From the NCBI GenBank assembly GCA_964035545.1, contig OZ037770.1, forward strand, positions 10,318,973-10,382,972: 64,000 nt of DNA. The letters run 5' to 3'. The DNA is from Bugula neritina. Taxonomy: Eukaryota; Bryozoa; Gymnolaemata; Cheilostomatida; Bugulidae. Positions 47,007 through 58,400 of this stretch are shown one piece after another. Position numbers and translations under genes: made by a program. The notes beneath the pieces are model-generated. The model was not told the DNA's origin. It did no database searches and saw only the letters and a program-made list of their open reading frames with translations. Numbering within the stretch: position 1 is the stretch's first letter; each line of letters opens with the position of its first letter.

Positions 47007-50000
47007 ATGGCGGAGGCTGCAGTGGAAAAAGTTGAGTGTGGATTCTGTTTACTAAAAGAAGGTTTAGAGAATCCCAAGTGTCTACCATGTGGTCATGTAC
47101 ACTGTTTACTATGTCTTACTCGTAATGTTGATGTGAATGACATGATCAGGTGTCCCTGGTGTAGGTAAGTTAGTTTTGTATTAGCAGAGCTGAAACATAC
47201 TGTTGCTAAAGAGTTAATGATTTGTATCATATGTTTTATCTTATGCTGAATTTTGCAAGCCGTTATATATAGTTTCCATTATTACTGAATAATTATGTGT
47301 CTTGTCGCAGGGAAGTGTTTGATGTGAGAGTGGAGAATCTTCCTTCTGCTGATATAGAGGACAACTCCGTATCATGTGACGTCTGCACTAAGAAAGGGAT
47401 AGAGAAAGTACCAGCAGTAACCTACTGTACTGTGTGTCGTAAACTATTCTGTAGAAAACATGAGGAGGTAATTCCCTCACATAACTCTTTTTAAATCAGT
47501 TTATGACTGTTTATTCTGTTGTTGCTCAGCTTTTCAATGTGATTGTCATAATTAGCTATGAATTTACTTATTAAGTGTAAAATGATTTCATATTATTTAT
47601 GACTCCTTTTAGATAGTCTAGAATATAACAATGTTTTCCCGCTATGCATAGTTGAGTTATATTTTTCAGTAAATATGTATTTTGTTATATATTCAGTTAC
47701 ATGATGAAATCAGTGATGACCATCAGAAGATGACCATCTCTGACTACAGAATACAAGCCAAGAGACTGGAGATAAGAGTTTGTCCCAAACACACAGCATA
47801 TCCCTACATACATGGATGTAAAGTCTGTGCTCAGCTGTTCTGTGTGCAGTGTGTATCTCCACGCAACTTATGTGTCGGAGGTACGAAATTTTTATATCAT
47901 TTTATGCTATATTTATTTTTCAACTTTTGAGCTTTTAGTAGTACATGATAGTGCATTAGTTGGCTTTTTAAAAATAACTTGAATGTTTTTACAAGATGAT
48001 ATCAAACTGTATAAAGATCACGTAGAAATTAAATAGTAAAACAGACCTGACTAAGAAATAGCAGAACAGAGTTGGAAACAATATGTTCAATTGATAAGTA
48101 TTGACGATGATTAGTAACCTGAATATGTTAGCTATTTTTTATTTAAAGTACTTGTTTACATTTTCTCTGATTGTAATTTAACCAGTCTTTATATAAGATT
48201 ACACTAACAATTAAAAATACTTGTTTACAATGAATCTGTATTGCATGAGTTCCAAACATAATTTGAAATACTATTAAATTGCTTGTGCAGATTAAAATGA
48301 ATCTATATTGTATTACACAGATTCTGAGCATAAGCTGGTTAATTTGGATGACCTAATTAAAGACCTGATCAATATTGATGAATTGACTTCTGCAGAAGAC
48401 AAGATGTCCGCCCACTTCAAACAGTTATCTCAAACTTTATCTGATTTTGATACTGAGACTGGCAAATTGCTGAATATTCTTCAAACACAGCGAGATGAAC
48501 ATGTAAGAATATTATTGGTGTAATTTATTCAATATGAATTTTTCAGGTAAAAGTGGCACTGGTAAAAATTCCACAGGTAATAATGGCACAAATGAGAGAA
48601 TAGGTAATAATGGTACACTGATGTTCAGTTTTCCAAAACACTAAACCCCAAACTCAAGCCCTCATTTCCAAACCCTTAAATCCCCCATTCTAAACTCCCA
48701 ACTACTATCCCAAACTCTAATATTGATAATGTGCCATTTTTACCTACTTCGCCATTTGTGCCATTATTTCCTGTACCATTTTTACCAGACACTATTCAAT
48801 ATGATTTTTGTGATTCTTATTAAAAATATACTTCAACATGCTGTTTAATTTTTATCATTACATTTGCTTCAAATGGCAATTAATTAGGCCTTGAGTAATG
48901 ATCATTCAATCTTTTAACTAGAAGTAGAAAGGAAATAGTGCTTTATATAACTTCCTGTAATGTTTGTGTTGAGTTCTCAGTCTTATAATAATATATACTA
49001 AGCTAGTTGATATCATATTATCAAATACTTGTTTTAGTTGACTGAAGTGAGACTAAAGTATGAGAAACTGGAGAAGGAATTCTTAGCTAGTAGAAAGAAG
49101 ACTAAAGAGGAACTGAACAGATACATGGAGAGAGAAGTTGGAACTGTTTTGTCTCAACTGAGTAACAGTAGAATGAAGATAGAAGCTCAACTTAGACAAA
49201 ACCATCAGGTTTGTAGAATTCAATATTTTCTACTAAACTGAGTTCTCCATTTTACTGTTTTCTGTCTTGTAATAATTTCTACTTATGATTTTACACTTTG
49301 TGGGGTATAAGAGATTCTGGTAGGTAGGCCTGTTTCTTTTCTCAATTCCTTGGTACCACATGCAATTATGCTGTCAAATAAATTTGTATATGTAATACGG
49401 TTTTGTATGTTTTATAGTGGTATATGTTATATCAGAGTGTATGTTATATAATAGTGTATGTCAGGGACGGGCAAATGTTTGTGAAATGAGGGGCCAGATC
49501 TCAAGATTTAAGGTGCCAGAAGGGCCAGGTTTGTTTGTTGTAAATTCAAGGTACACAATGCTGAACTATTAAATGCAAATATAAATTGCCTTTTCTCCCG
49601 TTTCCTGAACTGAAAATATAAATGGCAAAATGTAGATGCAGAATACAAAAGATATGACAGTTTAATAATTTAACAACAATTTGTATATAGTTCACTAAGC
49701 AAGAAAGCAGCAAAAGTTTATTGGGTACACTTATATTAGGCCTACTGTGAGAAGTATGAAATACACTTTTAGTAGCCGTACTAGCACTAATGTCAGTGCT
49801 AGTAATGGGTTCATGTATGGCTACTTGAAGCAAATCTTGTAGATGCTCATTGGTGAGCTAGCTGTGTTCTATTACTATTTGTATATGGTTCATGATAGAA
49901 AACATGCATTTGCAATTATAAGTATAACCAAATATGCCCAGTACTCTTAGTCCCAGTTTAGCTAGTGTAAGGTACTTCTCACTGGTTACTGGTGAAGTGT

Positions 50001-52537
50001 AGAAGCTCACTGTTGTTGCAGCAACTGGTAAATTGAGTTGCTACAGCAACATCACATAACCCAAGTTGTAATGCTGCTATACTTATGCTCTCTGAAGCGT
50101 GATTTTTAGTTTCAGCAACTATATTATTTAATGTAAAATGTCAGCAGTGACAGAAAGCTGTGAAGTATATATTGGTTATTGTGTATCTGTCTAGCAACTG
50201 TTCATATGTGGTCACATGTTACAGGTAGATCTGGTTGAAGGATTTGCAGAGATTAAAGAGAGAATAGAGAGACTGATATCTGTTGAGATACCTAAACTAG
50301 AGCTGTGTGATGTCATGTCTCTAAAGGTCAAAGGTTAGTATACCAAACTAGAGCTGTGTGATGTCATGTCTCTAAAAGTTAAAAGTTATAATTCTACAAC
50401 CAAGCAAGTCAATCTTCCCTGACAAGATTTCAATTCCTAATCTGTTGTATTGGTATTTCAATGCAGGTATAAGATAGATACAAACCTCATATACATAGAC
50501 CAGAATATAGTCACCTTAGCTATTATAGTAAATTATGGAAATAGCTAGGAGGAAGCATTACATTAAATATGTATATAATAATAAGAATAGTTCCTACAGT
50601 CTCCCTTACTAACTTTCACTCAACTTGTACTTTGTAGAAGAGAAGAGAGAAATAGAGGCAGAACTGGTTCCTGCAGCAGACATGATTATTAGTTTAGATC
50701 AAGGAGTGACAACAACTCTCCCTCTCTCGCTCTCTCCCCCTTTTCCCATCCTCCTTTCCCCCTCCCTTCCCCCCTCCCGTCCCCCCTCCCTTCCCCCCTC
50801 CCTTCCCTCTTTCTACCTCTCCCTCTCTTCCTAGCCCTCCCCCTCCTTCCCCTCTCCCTCTCTTCCACTCCCCCTCTCTCCCTCTCTCGCTCTCTCCCCC
50901 TTTTCCCATCCCCCTTCCCCCCTCCTTTCCCCCTCCCTTCCCTCTCTCTACCTCTCCCTCTCTTCCTAGCCCTCCCCCTCCTTCCCCTCTCCCTCTCTTC
51001 CACTCCCCCTCTCTCCCCCTCTCTGCCTCCCCCTCTTCCTAGCCCTACCCCTCCTTCCTCCTACCCTCTCCACTTCTATAGTATCAACTTGTACTTTGTA
51101 GAAGAGAGGAGAGAAATAGCGGCAGAACTGGTTCCTGCAGCAGATATGATTATTAGTTCAGATCAAGGAGTGACAACTCCTATTTTTCCTAAATCTCTCA
51201 AACTCATACAGTCTGTTGATGTTTCTAATAACTGTTATTCTGTCTGTAATTATGAGAGTAACACTTATGTAGGGCTGAGTTATGGTGCAGGGATAGACAG
51301 AATAGATGAGAGTTTCAGTGTTTCTAAGTCTTTTGCTTCTGTTACTGAAAATGTAAATGGGATAGCAGCTTACACCAACCAGTTGTATGCTTTAGTTTGT
51401 GTCATTGATCGCAATCCTCATTGGGTGGTGAATGTGTATGATCTTACTGGGAGACAGGTGACCAGCTGGTCTCACCATGATAGTAGTGTTGGTGTAAACA
51501 AACTTGTTATTGTTGATGACCAGGTTGTAGTTCCTGATAGACACAGTAAAAGACTTACAATCTACTCTCTTACTGGGGAGGTAATTAAACATGTCTTCTG
51601 CCCTCTACTCAGTAGTAGTAATACAGCAATATGTGCAGCAGACAGACATTGTGTAGTAGTTTCTGACTCTGATTCCTCTCAAGTATTTAAATTAGACTTG
51701 ACAACAGAGAAAGTCATCTGGACATGCAAGGATGTATCTCAACCACTAGGTATGACCTGCTATAGAAGTAAATATATTCTTGTGACTAACTGCAGCAGTA
51801 AAACCACCATCTGGATACTGGATGTGGAGACAGGTTGGTGATTCCAGTATTGTAATGTCTGCTGCAAAATATAATATAACATGTAAACTTTGTTCTGTAC
51901 ATGCACTACATATTACTATATTATTTTTATCTTGTATATATTGTATACGCAAACCACAAACAGTGGGTGGGTGTGTTAGTAAGCCATTTCATCAAAGTAA
52001 TCACAGCTCTACTGTATATAATAATTATGTTAGAAATTATAATGATCTCTCTTAGCTGCATATATACTTTCTGGTATGCTGTACAGTGTACACTGTTTGC
52101 ACATGTGCAAAGTAAAGTATGTATTAATGATTAATGGTTTTTTATGTGGCTATTCAACAGTGCAGTTTTGAAAGTTCATTCCCTAGTGTCATGGTATTAA
52201 TTTCTTAGTATTACAAGTATATTGAATATAATTTTGTTAGCACATGGCTGAAGCATATATTAAAGCTGTGACGGGGTATAATGTAGGTAAACAGTTATCT
52301 ATGCTAGAAGATACAACTGTTAGGAGTATTAGTATTACTACAATTTCTGGATATATTATATTATATTTAGGCTATTCTTTGTATTGAACTTGTTTTATTG
52401 TAGGTAGACAGTTATCTAAGCTAGAAGATACAACTGTTAGGAGGGAGAGTAGTGTATATGATCTCCATGTGTATAAAGACATGCTGATTGTACCCAGACG
52501 TTCAGAGAAGAAAGTTCTATTCTACCAACTCAACTGA
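47007..52537 (+). CDS. TRIM-like gene 4
   Basis: Predicted 608 residues in eight exons: 47007-47164, 47311-47467, 47697-47880, 48321-48502, 49038-49208, 50225-50333, 51102-51833, 52404-52537. Exon 4 is type A and the upstream region matches gene 1. All donors are GT. Exon 7 has two more codons than gene 1, in the blade 2 loop (CVIDRNPHWVV). An abandoned exon-7 head (50638-50713) and a 350-base pyrimidine tract precede the real exon 7, and a partial exon 8 head (52287-52327) precedes the real exon 8. Skipping both relics gives a clean frame. Intron 5 has the same hAT relic as gene 1 but not the GATCGATC element. Confidence 0.83.
48544..48792. mobile_element. MITE with iterated GGTAAAAATGGCAC motifs, intron 4 of gene 4
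   Basis: Both ends carry inverted copies of GGTAAAA-TGGCAC and AATAATGGCACAAATG. A near-identical direct repeat of about 17 bases (TATTCAATATGATTTTT) flanks the element. Other gene copies lack it. Confidence 0.65.
49462..50160 (-). mobile_element. hAT transposon relic in intron 5 of gene 4
   Basis: CAGGGACGGGCAAA terminus, and minus-strand remnants of the hAT C-terminal region in two frames (a segment like EHLQDLLQVAIHEP near 49830). Same insertion as in gene 1. Confidence 0.6.
50290..50390 (+). repeat. 51-bp exon-6 tail repeat, 2 units (gene 4)
   Basis: The second unit is decayed (AAAAGTTAAAAGTT), so only the first donor remains good. Confidence 0.75.
50638..50713 (+). pseudogene. Abandoned head of exon 7 in gene 4
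   Basis: It has its own TTTGTAG acceptor and matches the first about 75 bases of exon 7, then runs into the pyrimidine tract. Splicing here would destroy the propeller frame. Confidence 0.85.
50714..51068 (+). repeat. CT-rich tract between the two exon-7 heads
   Basis: About 350 bases of almost pure pyrimidine (CCCTCTCTC, CCTTCCC) with internal duplications and several CCTAG sites. It is an extreme polypyrimidine tract directly before the working acceptor at 51101. The arginine/glycine-rich minus-strand ORFs over it are artefacts. Confidence 0.9.
52287..52327 (+). pseudogene. Partial exon 8 head in gene 4
   Basis: It matches the first about 40 bases of exon 8 with the gene 2-type start (GTAAACAGTTATCTATG). 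The true exon 8 follows at 52404 with the gene 1-type start. Confidence 0.8.
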
Positions 52538-53273
52538 ACAGGTATTAATTATATAGTAGGAGTTATGTCCCTTTCATAGGAAAAAATGAAAAACTTAAAA
52601 ATTAAACATGCTGCACTCAGTTTATGTCAAGAGGAGACAATTAATTCCAAAATCCTAAGTTTGAGAAAGCAAGAGCTTATAATGAACTATTGCAAAAAAA
52701 TGTCAAAGAACATTGTAACCCTGATTTTGAAAAATAGAATCTGTCAATTTAATGGCTATGGCATGAAACAGTGAAACTAGTCCAAGTTTCTTTTTGCTTT
52801 CATTTCTGTCCAATTAAATTAAGTTGTATTATCGTTGTTTATTCTGCTATACTCTTAAAACCTAATTGTCTAGTAGAAATACTGCTTGTCTGGCTTGATT
52901 TTGCTTCTTCTTTTGTGCAGCACTAAATAGGGTAAATTTACTTGTTTCATCTGCTTGACTTAAAAAATTACTTCAATTTTTAGGTCACTCTGCTAAGTAT
53001 ATTTGAGATGTATTTGTACCGTTACAATCTGTTGATGTTATTTTGGTAGTAAAACTATTAGATGAGTCATTTACACAATGCATACTAACATAATATATGT
53101 ATAGATGATAACTTTCTTCTATTTCTGTGTATTTCCTGTGTCTTTGTCCCTCATATTACTAGTTGCTATGCTTCATAAATGACTAATAGTTGTGATAAAG
53201 TAATATACTGTTTATAAAAGTATTTATTAAATATCCAAAGTTGCTTTCTCAATACTCAGAATATTTATTACAG

Positions 53274-53530
53274 GAAGATATAGACTGATGTGGAACAGGA
53301 AGTAGTTTCTGCAGCAGACACATCTAGTTATTTGGTTTAGAAAGTGACAAGTGAAAAGGCAGCTGATTGGTCCATTCATCTGACCTAGTAACACTCTATG
53401 GTTACATTACCATGTCATTCATATGATACTTATTTTAACATTATTCTATATTATCTATCATACAGGACTGAGAACTAAGTAGTAGCAGTTATTGTAAATT
53501 ATATTTCTTATAGGAGTGAAAACTCTGTAG
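53274..53530 (+). other. Probable spliced 3'UTR exon of gene 4
   Basis: TTATTACAG acceptor and the conserved block. The donor after the stop is at 52541/52542. The intervening intron contains a unique insertion at about 52585-52985 with no recognisable content. Confidence 0.5.
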
Positions 53531-53846
53531 TGCTTTCTATTGACAATCAAATATGGTTTTATGACATATATTATTATGTGTTTCAAAACAGGAAATCACA
53601 TAATCTGTATAATTTGAGAATCGATGTATGCTACTCAAAGTAAATATTAGTCAAATGAGGTCATGTGACATGTTAGCACTAGTCCAGTAGCCCAGTTTCC
53701 TTTTGGATTGTTTGGGAATATGGTTAGGCAGCCCATTAGTGATAAAATTCAATTACTAATACTATATTATCTCATTATTTACTCTCTATATATCATCTAA
53801 TTGATTATTGATACCACCCTGGCCATGTACTTGTTAGAAAATGTTG

Positions 53847-53911
53847 CAGCTGGGAATTGAACCCAGACCTCTTAGTAGAGAATCATGTGCCCTACCAACT
53901 GTGTCATCCTC
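53847..53911 (-). mobile_element. tRNA-like SINE head, best preserved
   Basis: On the minus strand: TTGGTAGGGCACATGA (A box) and a perfect T-arm, CTGGG-TTCAATT-CCCAG. The homologous sites after genes 1 and 2 have lost the T-arm, so the insertion predates the duplications. Confidence 0.55.
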
Positions 53912-54856
53912 TCTCTATCATATTAGTAATATTTTACTCCATATTACTAGTAATATCATTAGCCCAATTGTATTAATATTAGCAATGTGTTAATTAGGTT
54001 TCTTGATTTACGTTTTTTCCAAAAATAAATATTTTGCTTGTTCGCCGATTTTAAAATATAATATTGTGAGAAAACAGTGACTCATTTGTACTGCAAACTA
54101 AAGTAGAAGGTTTCACAGTGTAGAGTATTAGAGATGTTATATTCTTAGTTCTCACTTGATAGAAGTCAGTCTCTGTATCACCTTACTGCACTGTCTTTAT
54201 TTTACTCATTGGTGCATCTTGCATATGTCAACTGAATATTAAATATATTCAACAGTTCAACAGAGATAGTATGTCAAATAAATCCTTTACACTGTATCAC
54301 AGTTATGATGTAGTATTCTATATCTACAGGGCAACAAGGCATATATTGATGGTAGTGTTGCCAAATTACTCTCTAGTTGGTAACAGTAGAACCATGAATT
54401 CCAAATCTCACTGATGCCATATTCTATCATTTAACCAGCATATTATAATTATTGGAAACTTGCAATGTAATATTGTCTTAGTAATATTATGCACATCAAA
54501 GTGTGGTACACTGACTTATATACATTCAAGGGGCATGTTATATTCCCTAGCATGTTATCAGTAAACAAAATATTATAAACATTATGAAGGCTTACAGCTG
54601 AGACTACCAATTGGCATATAATAAATAAATTTGCTGCCTCTAACATGCACTTGGTTTATCATAATGGAAGGACAACTCTAATATACCATAAAATGCCCAT
54701 ATGAGTTTCTCGAAATTCAGATTTGGGAAACTTGTGTAATTACACTGCTTGCAGTTTGTGTGTATTTTTCATTGCAAATGCAGGTATTACTCAGTTATTC
54801 AATGACTAGTATTTGGCAATGCACTGTTACTTTTCTTTCACATAATAGAGAAAGCA

Positions 54857-55024
54857 TTAGCCAATTGAAATCACCACATCATTTCTACTGAGAAGAGGGC
54901 GTGACTACAAAAAACAATTACAGTTTGCATTCTAGTATTAGTTAATGCACTGTCGCTTGACAATCATATATAGAAAGCATTAGCCAATAGGAATCACTAC
55001 ATTCTGACTGACAAGGGGCGTGGT
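54857..55024 (+). promoter_or_regulatory. CCAAT plus GGGCGTG box array, unit 4
   Basis: Two CCAAT boxes, one followed by GAGGGCGTGA and one by GGGGCGTGG. Confidence 0.4.
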
Positions 55025-55900
55025 TACAAGAAGCAGTAATTCAAGTTGGCATAAGTTATTCAAAATTTATTTACAGACTATACGTAAAATATTACTGTTT
55101 CATAATGAATAGATACACTATGAAGTAGAACCTAAAGTACAGCATTGTACAGAATCATTAAAACATGATGAGTAGAATTATAACTTACTGACCTTACTGG
55201 AAAATAATTATACACAATAGTTGAGTATGTGAATTACTGGTTGCATAACAGTGAAGCAGATATACATTATAATAAATTATAAAATATTTACTGTATAAAT
55301 ATAATGTCACATGTATTCATTTTGTAACATGTGTTGCTAATGTATAATAATAATAACATTAGCCAATAGGAATCTGATAGCCTCAATACCAGTGCAAATA
55401 CTTGTCAAGGAGAGGGCGACTCTTACTCTGATGTGTATATGTGGCCATTTTGTTGAGGAACTCAACTCTATCTTTATCATCTCAGCACTTACAATGTTAA
55501 TAAGATTTACAGTAAAGTATATTTCATAATATTGCTATGTATCTGTTGATGAACCTTTCACCAGCTAGGTCCTTTATGTTCTAGTACAATGTTTCTCTAT
55601 AATATGTCACTTTATATTACTCAATGTAATTCATATGCTAATGAAGTGAATATAAATAAAGTATAATTAATAAACTCTTACAATTCAGAGCATGTATATC
55701 AAATGTCAATATATCTTCTGTAGACCTGGGGAAGTAGACTGTTGCATCAGAACTGAATAATTAAATATATATATAATGATTTTCTCATCATGCTGCAGTA
55801 TAGACAATCTTCAGTGCTGGTATTTTGAAACTATAGAGTTATATTTATAGTTGATAGTCAACTGCACATATTATTAGTGCTAAACACTGTAAAATAATTG

Positions 55901-55964
55901 CCCCCATTCGAACCACAGACCTCCAGCTTGCAAGCAGGCACGCTAACCAATTACGCTACAGGGA
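55901..55964 (-). mobile_element. tRNA-like SINE head
   Basis: On the minus strand: GGTTAGCGTGCC, a TTGCAAG anticodon-type loop and GTGGTTCGAAT. It is closely related to 17339-17402. Confidence 0.55.
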
Positions 55965-56494
55965 CTTCGGGATTCCAAGCAACACACACCAGATATATAT
56001 GTCTACAAGTACATGATTATAACCCCATAATAGTTACAAAATATGGTTTCAAACTCTTTAATGTAGTGAGGAAAGATAAAATATTATAATGTGCTAATAT
56101 TTAATGTCATGGTAAGGTATAAAACACATGATGAGATAAACATTAAGCTTTAAAACTATTTCCTATTTGTTGTGTTTGTCATGTATTATAATACAATGGT
56201 ATTGCGCAGACTTTGTTTGCTCTTTGATGGTTGTAGTTGTATGATTATAGCAAGCCAGTCATTTGTTCCTGTCAATTATTGCAGTTTTTAGGACTTATAC
56301 AGTTGCTAGAATTCTATAAGCATATCTAGAAAAATGCGGTATTTATTTCATTTCAAAATAATATAATAATTTAGTATAATAATTGTCTGAAGATGTGTCA
56401 AAACGCTGTATAGCCTTGCAGGCTACGGCCTTTTGCATATAATAGTAATAGTATTATGGTAAGGAACAGGGATGCCCATAAGCACAGGATGTAG

Positions 56495-56615
56495 AAGTAA
56501 GACAACCCCGTGCGCTCGTCGGAGAACTAGAAAAGGTTAAAATGGGAGTCGCGCGCTTTCTATAAAACAATAATGTCCGGTTGTGATCTTCCGTTGGGAT
56601 TTCCCGAACGCCATT
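56495..56615 (+). promoter_or_regulatory. CpG-bearing conserved block upstream of gene 5, with kappaB-like site
   Basis: GACAACCCCGTG, GGAGTCGCGCGC and GGGATTTCCC at 56596-56605. Confidence 0.45.
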
Positions 56616-56839
56616 ACCAACTGTAGTGCCAGTATGCTGCTGAATTGCTGATAAAATTTTAGTTGACTGAATAACACCATACTTCAGAGTGATCAGTGGC
56701 TCAAACGTGATTAGATCACGCGCTCCAGCTACTGTAATTTAACAAAATGCAGTTCTAAATTGTCATTCACTTGCAATTTGCAGCGCTTCTACTTGCCACT
56801 TTATCACTTTAACACTTATTTATTAACTTATTACTTAAT

Positions 56840-56965
56840 CTTATTACAGTAGTACTAGTAGTACTTTAATAGTAGTAGTACTACTAGTGAATTACTAGTT
56901 TTCTACTAGCAGTACTATTACTAGTACTACATTAGTACTAGTAGTAATACTGGTGGTAGTACTTG
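56840..56965. repeat. ACTAGT/AGTA simple repeat
   Basis: Same composition as the repeats before genes 2 and 3, but shorter. Confidence 0.7.
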
Positions 56966-58400
56966 GCACTATGGGCATGGCAATTGATTTAAAATTCATT
57001 TTCATTTTAAATTTGACTTTCATATTCAACATTGGTTATGAATTAAAATATCATTATGAGTATCACTTTTAGACTCTGTATGAGTATCAGCATGACTATG
57101 AGACATGAGGTTAAGTTAGAGTATTCATTGATTAAATTTAATAGTATCACTATTAGTTTTAGTATCACTCTGACTTATAGTTAAAAAATTAGTATTAGTA
57201 ATAGTATCACTGATACCAATACTAATACTGTAATAGTATTACAGTATTACGACTACTACAACTGTTAGAATCATTATCATATTCATACTCATAGCCATAG
57301 TGACCCTGTCTACTTATAGTTACACTAATACTAATAGTAACATTATCATATGACTAACACTTTTCGAAATAGAATGTGAATAATGAAAGTGCATGTGAGT
57401 GATTATCATTATCACTTACACTATCACTCTGACTATGGTTGTTTTGCTGCGTGTTTGTTGGTAACCACTACCCTAACCAATAATCATTATAAATATTAGC
57501 CTGTTTAAAACTTTAAGATTATTACTATAACTATGGGTATGGCATTGTAGGTGTCAGTATAACAACTAGAAGTATCATGACCTGTAAGTTAACATGTTTG
57601 TTGTAATTGATGAATAAATGATTAAATCATTGTCATTAGTGTTATGAATAATAACCTATAAGTGTGAGTATCAATATGAGTATAAGTATGATTATCTGAA
57701 TACCAAAACATATAATACTGAGTCTTATACTTATAGTTACTATAAGTATGAGACTCCCAGTATCAATATTCAGGTTAGCCGTTGCCTGCATTAGCCATTT
57801 ACTGAATCAATAACTTTAAGTATCAACATATAGTTAAGATCGACTATGAATATCAAGATGAAGACCACTGTTAAGTGTAAGTGATTATTAGTATCACTGT
57901 GACTATCCATATTACTAAGAGTAGAAGTAACAATATCCTTATTCTATGTTCTAAATACAAGTTTTCAAATTTATTGTGAATATTTGTAACTACATGAAAT
58001 AGTACAATATGTGTACAGCATCCAGTTGGTTAATCAAGTTCTGGAAATCTTTCCGATTCAATAGTTGAAAATTTTAAGCAAATCAAGTGGAATGATTTTA
58101 TCAAGTTGGTTATTATTAACTATCCACTGCTTATGCCTAATGTTTTTACTTTTAATCTGCCTCTTTTGTATTGCTTTTTTATATTTGAAGGACATGCAGT
58201 CTCAATTCATGGGGTTTCACTGTAGCTAAGTAATTTAGTTCTGATTCTTAATAATGTACATATTAAGGTGTATTTTAAATGCTTCTAGAGATTTGTTTTG
58301 TTTGTTTTATTTCTCTCTTACAATTCTTTGTTGAAACATGTTTCTAAGAAAAATTGTTTTTATGTAAAGCTCACATTTCTATTTTATAGGGTAGATCTAA

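Larger units (their letters stand above)
53531..58390. other. Spacer between genes 4 and 5
   Basis: It holds two tRNA-like SINE heads, a CCAAT/GC-box array, a minus-strand exon-like stretch matching 27948-28003 (near 55440-55490), the CpG block and ACTAGT and AGTATC repeats. The larger minus-strand exon is deleted here. Confidence 0.55.

Noticed and set aside
50689-51003. Minus-strand ORFs rich in Arg, Glu and Gly
   Set aside because: Complement of the CT-rich tract; pure composition effect.
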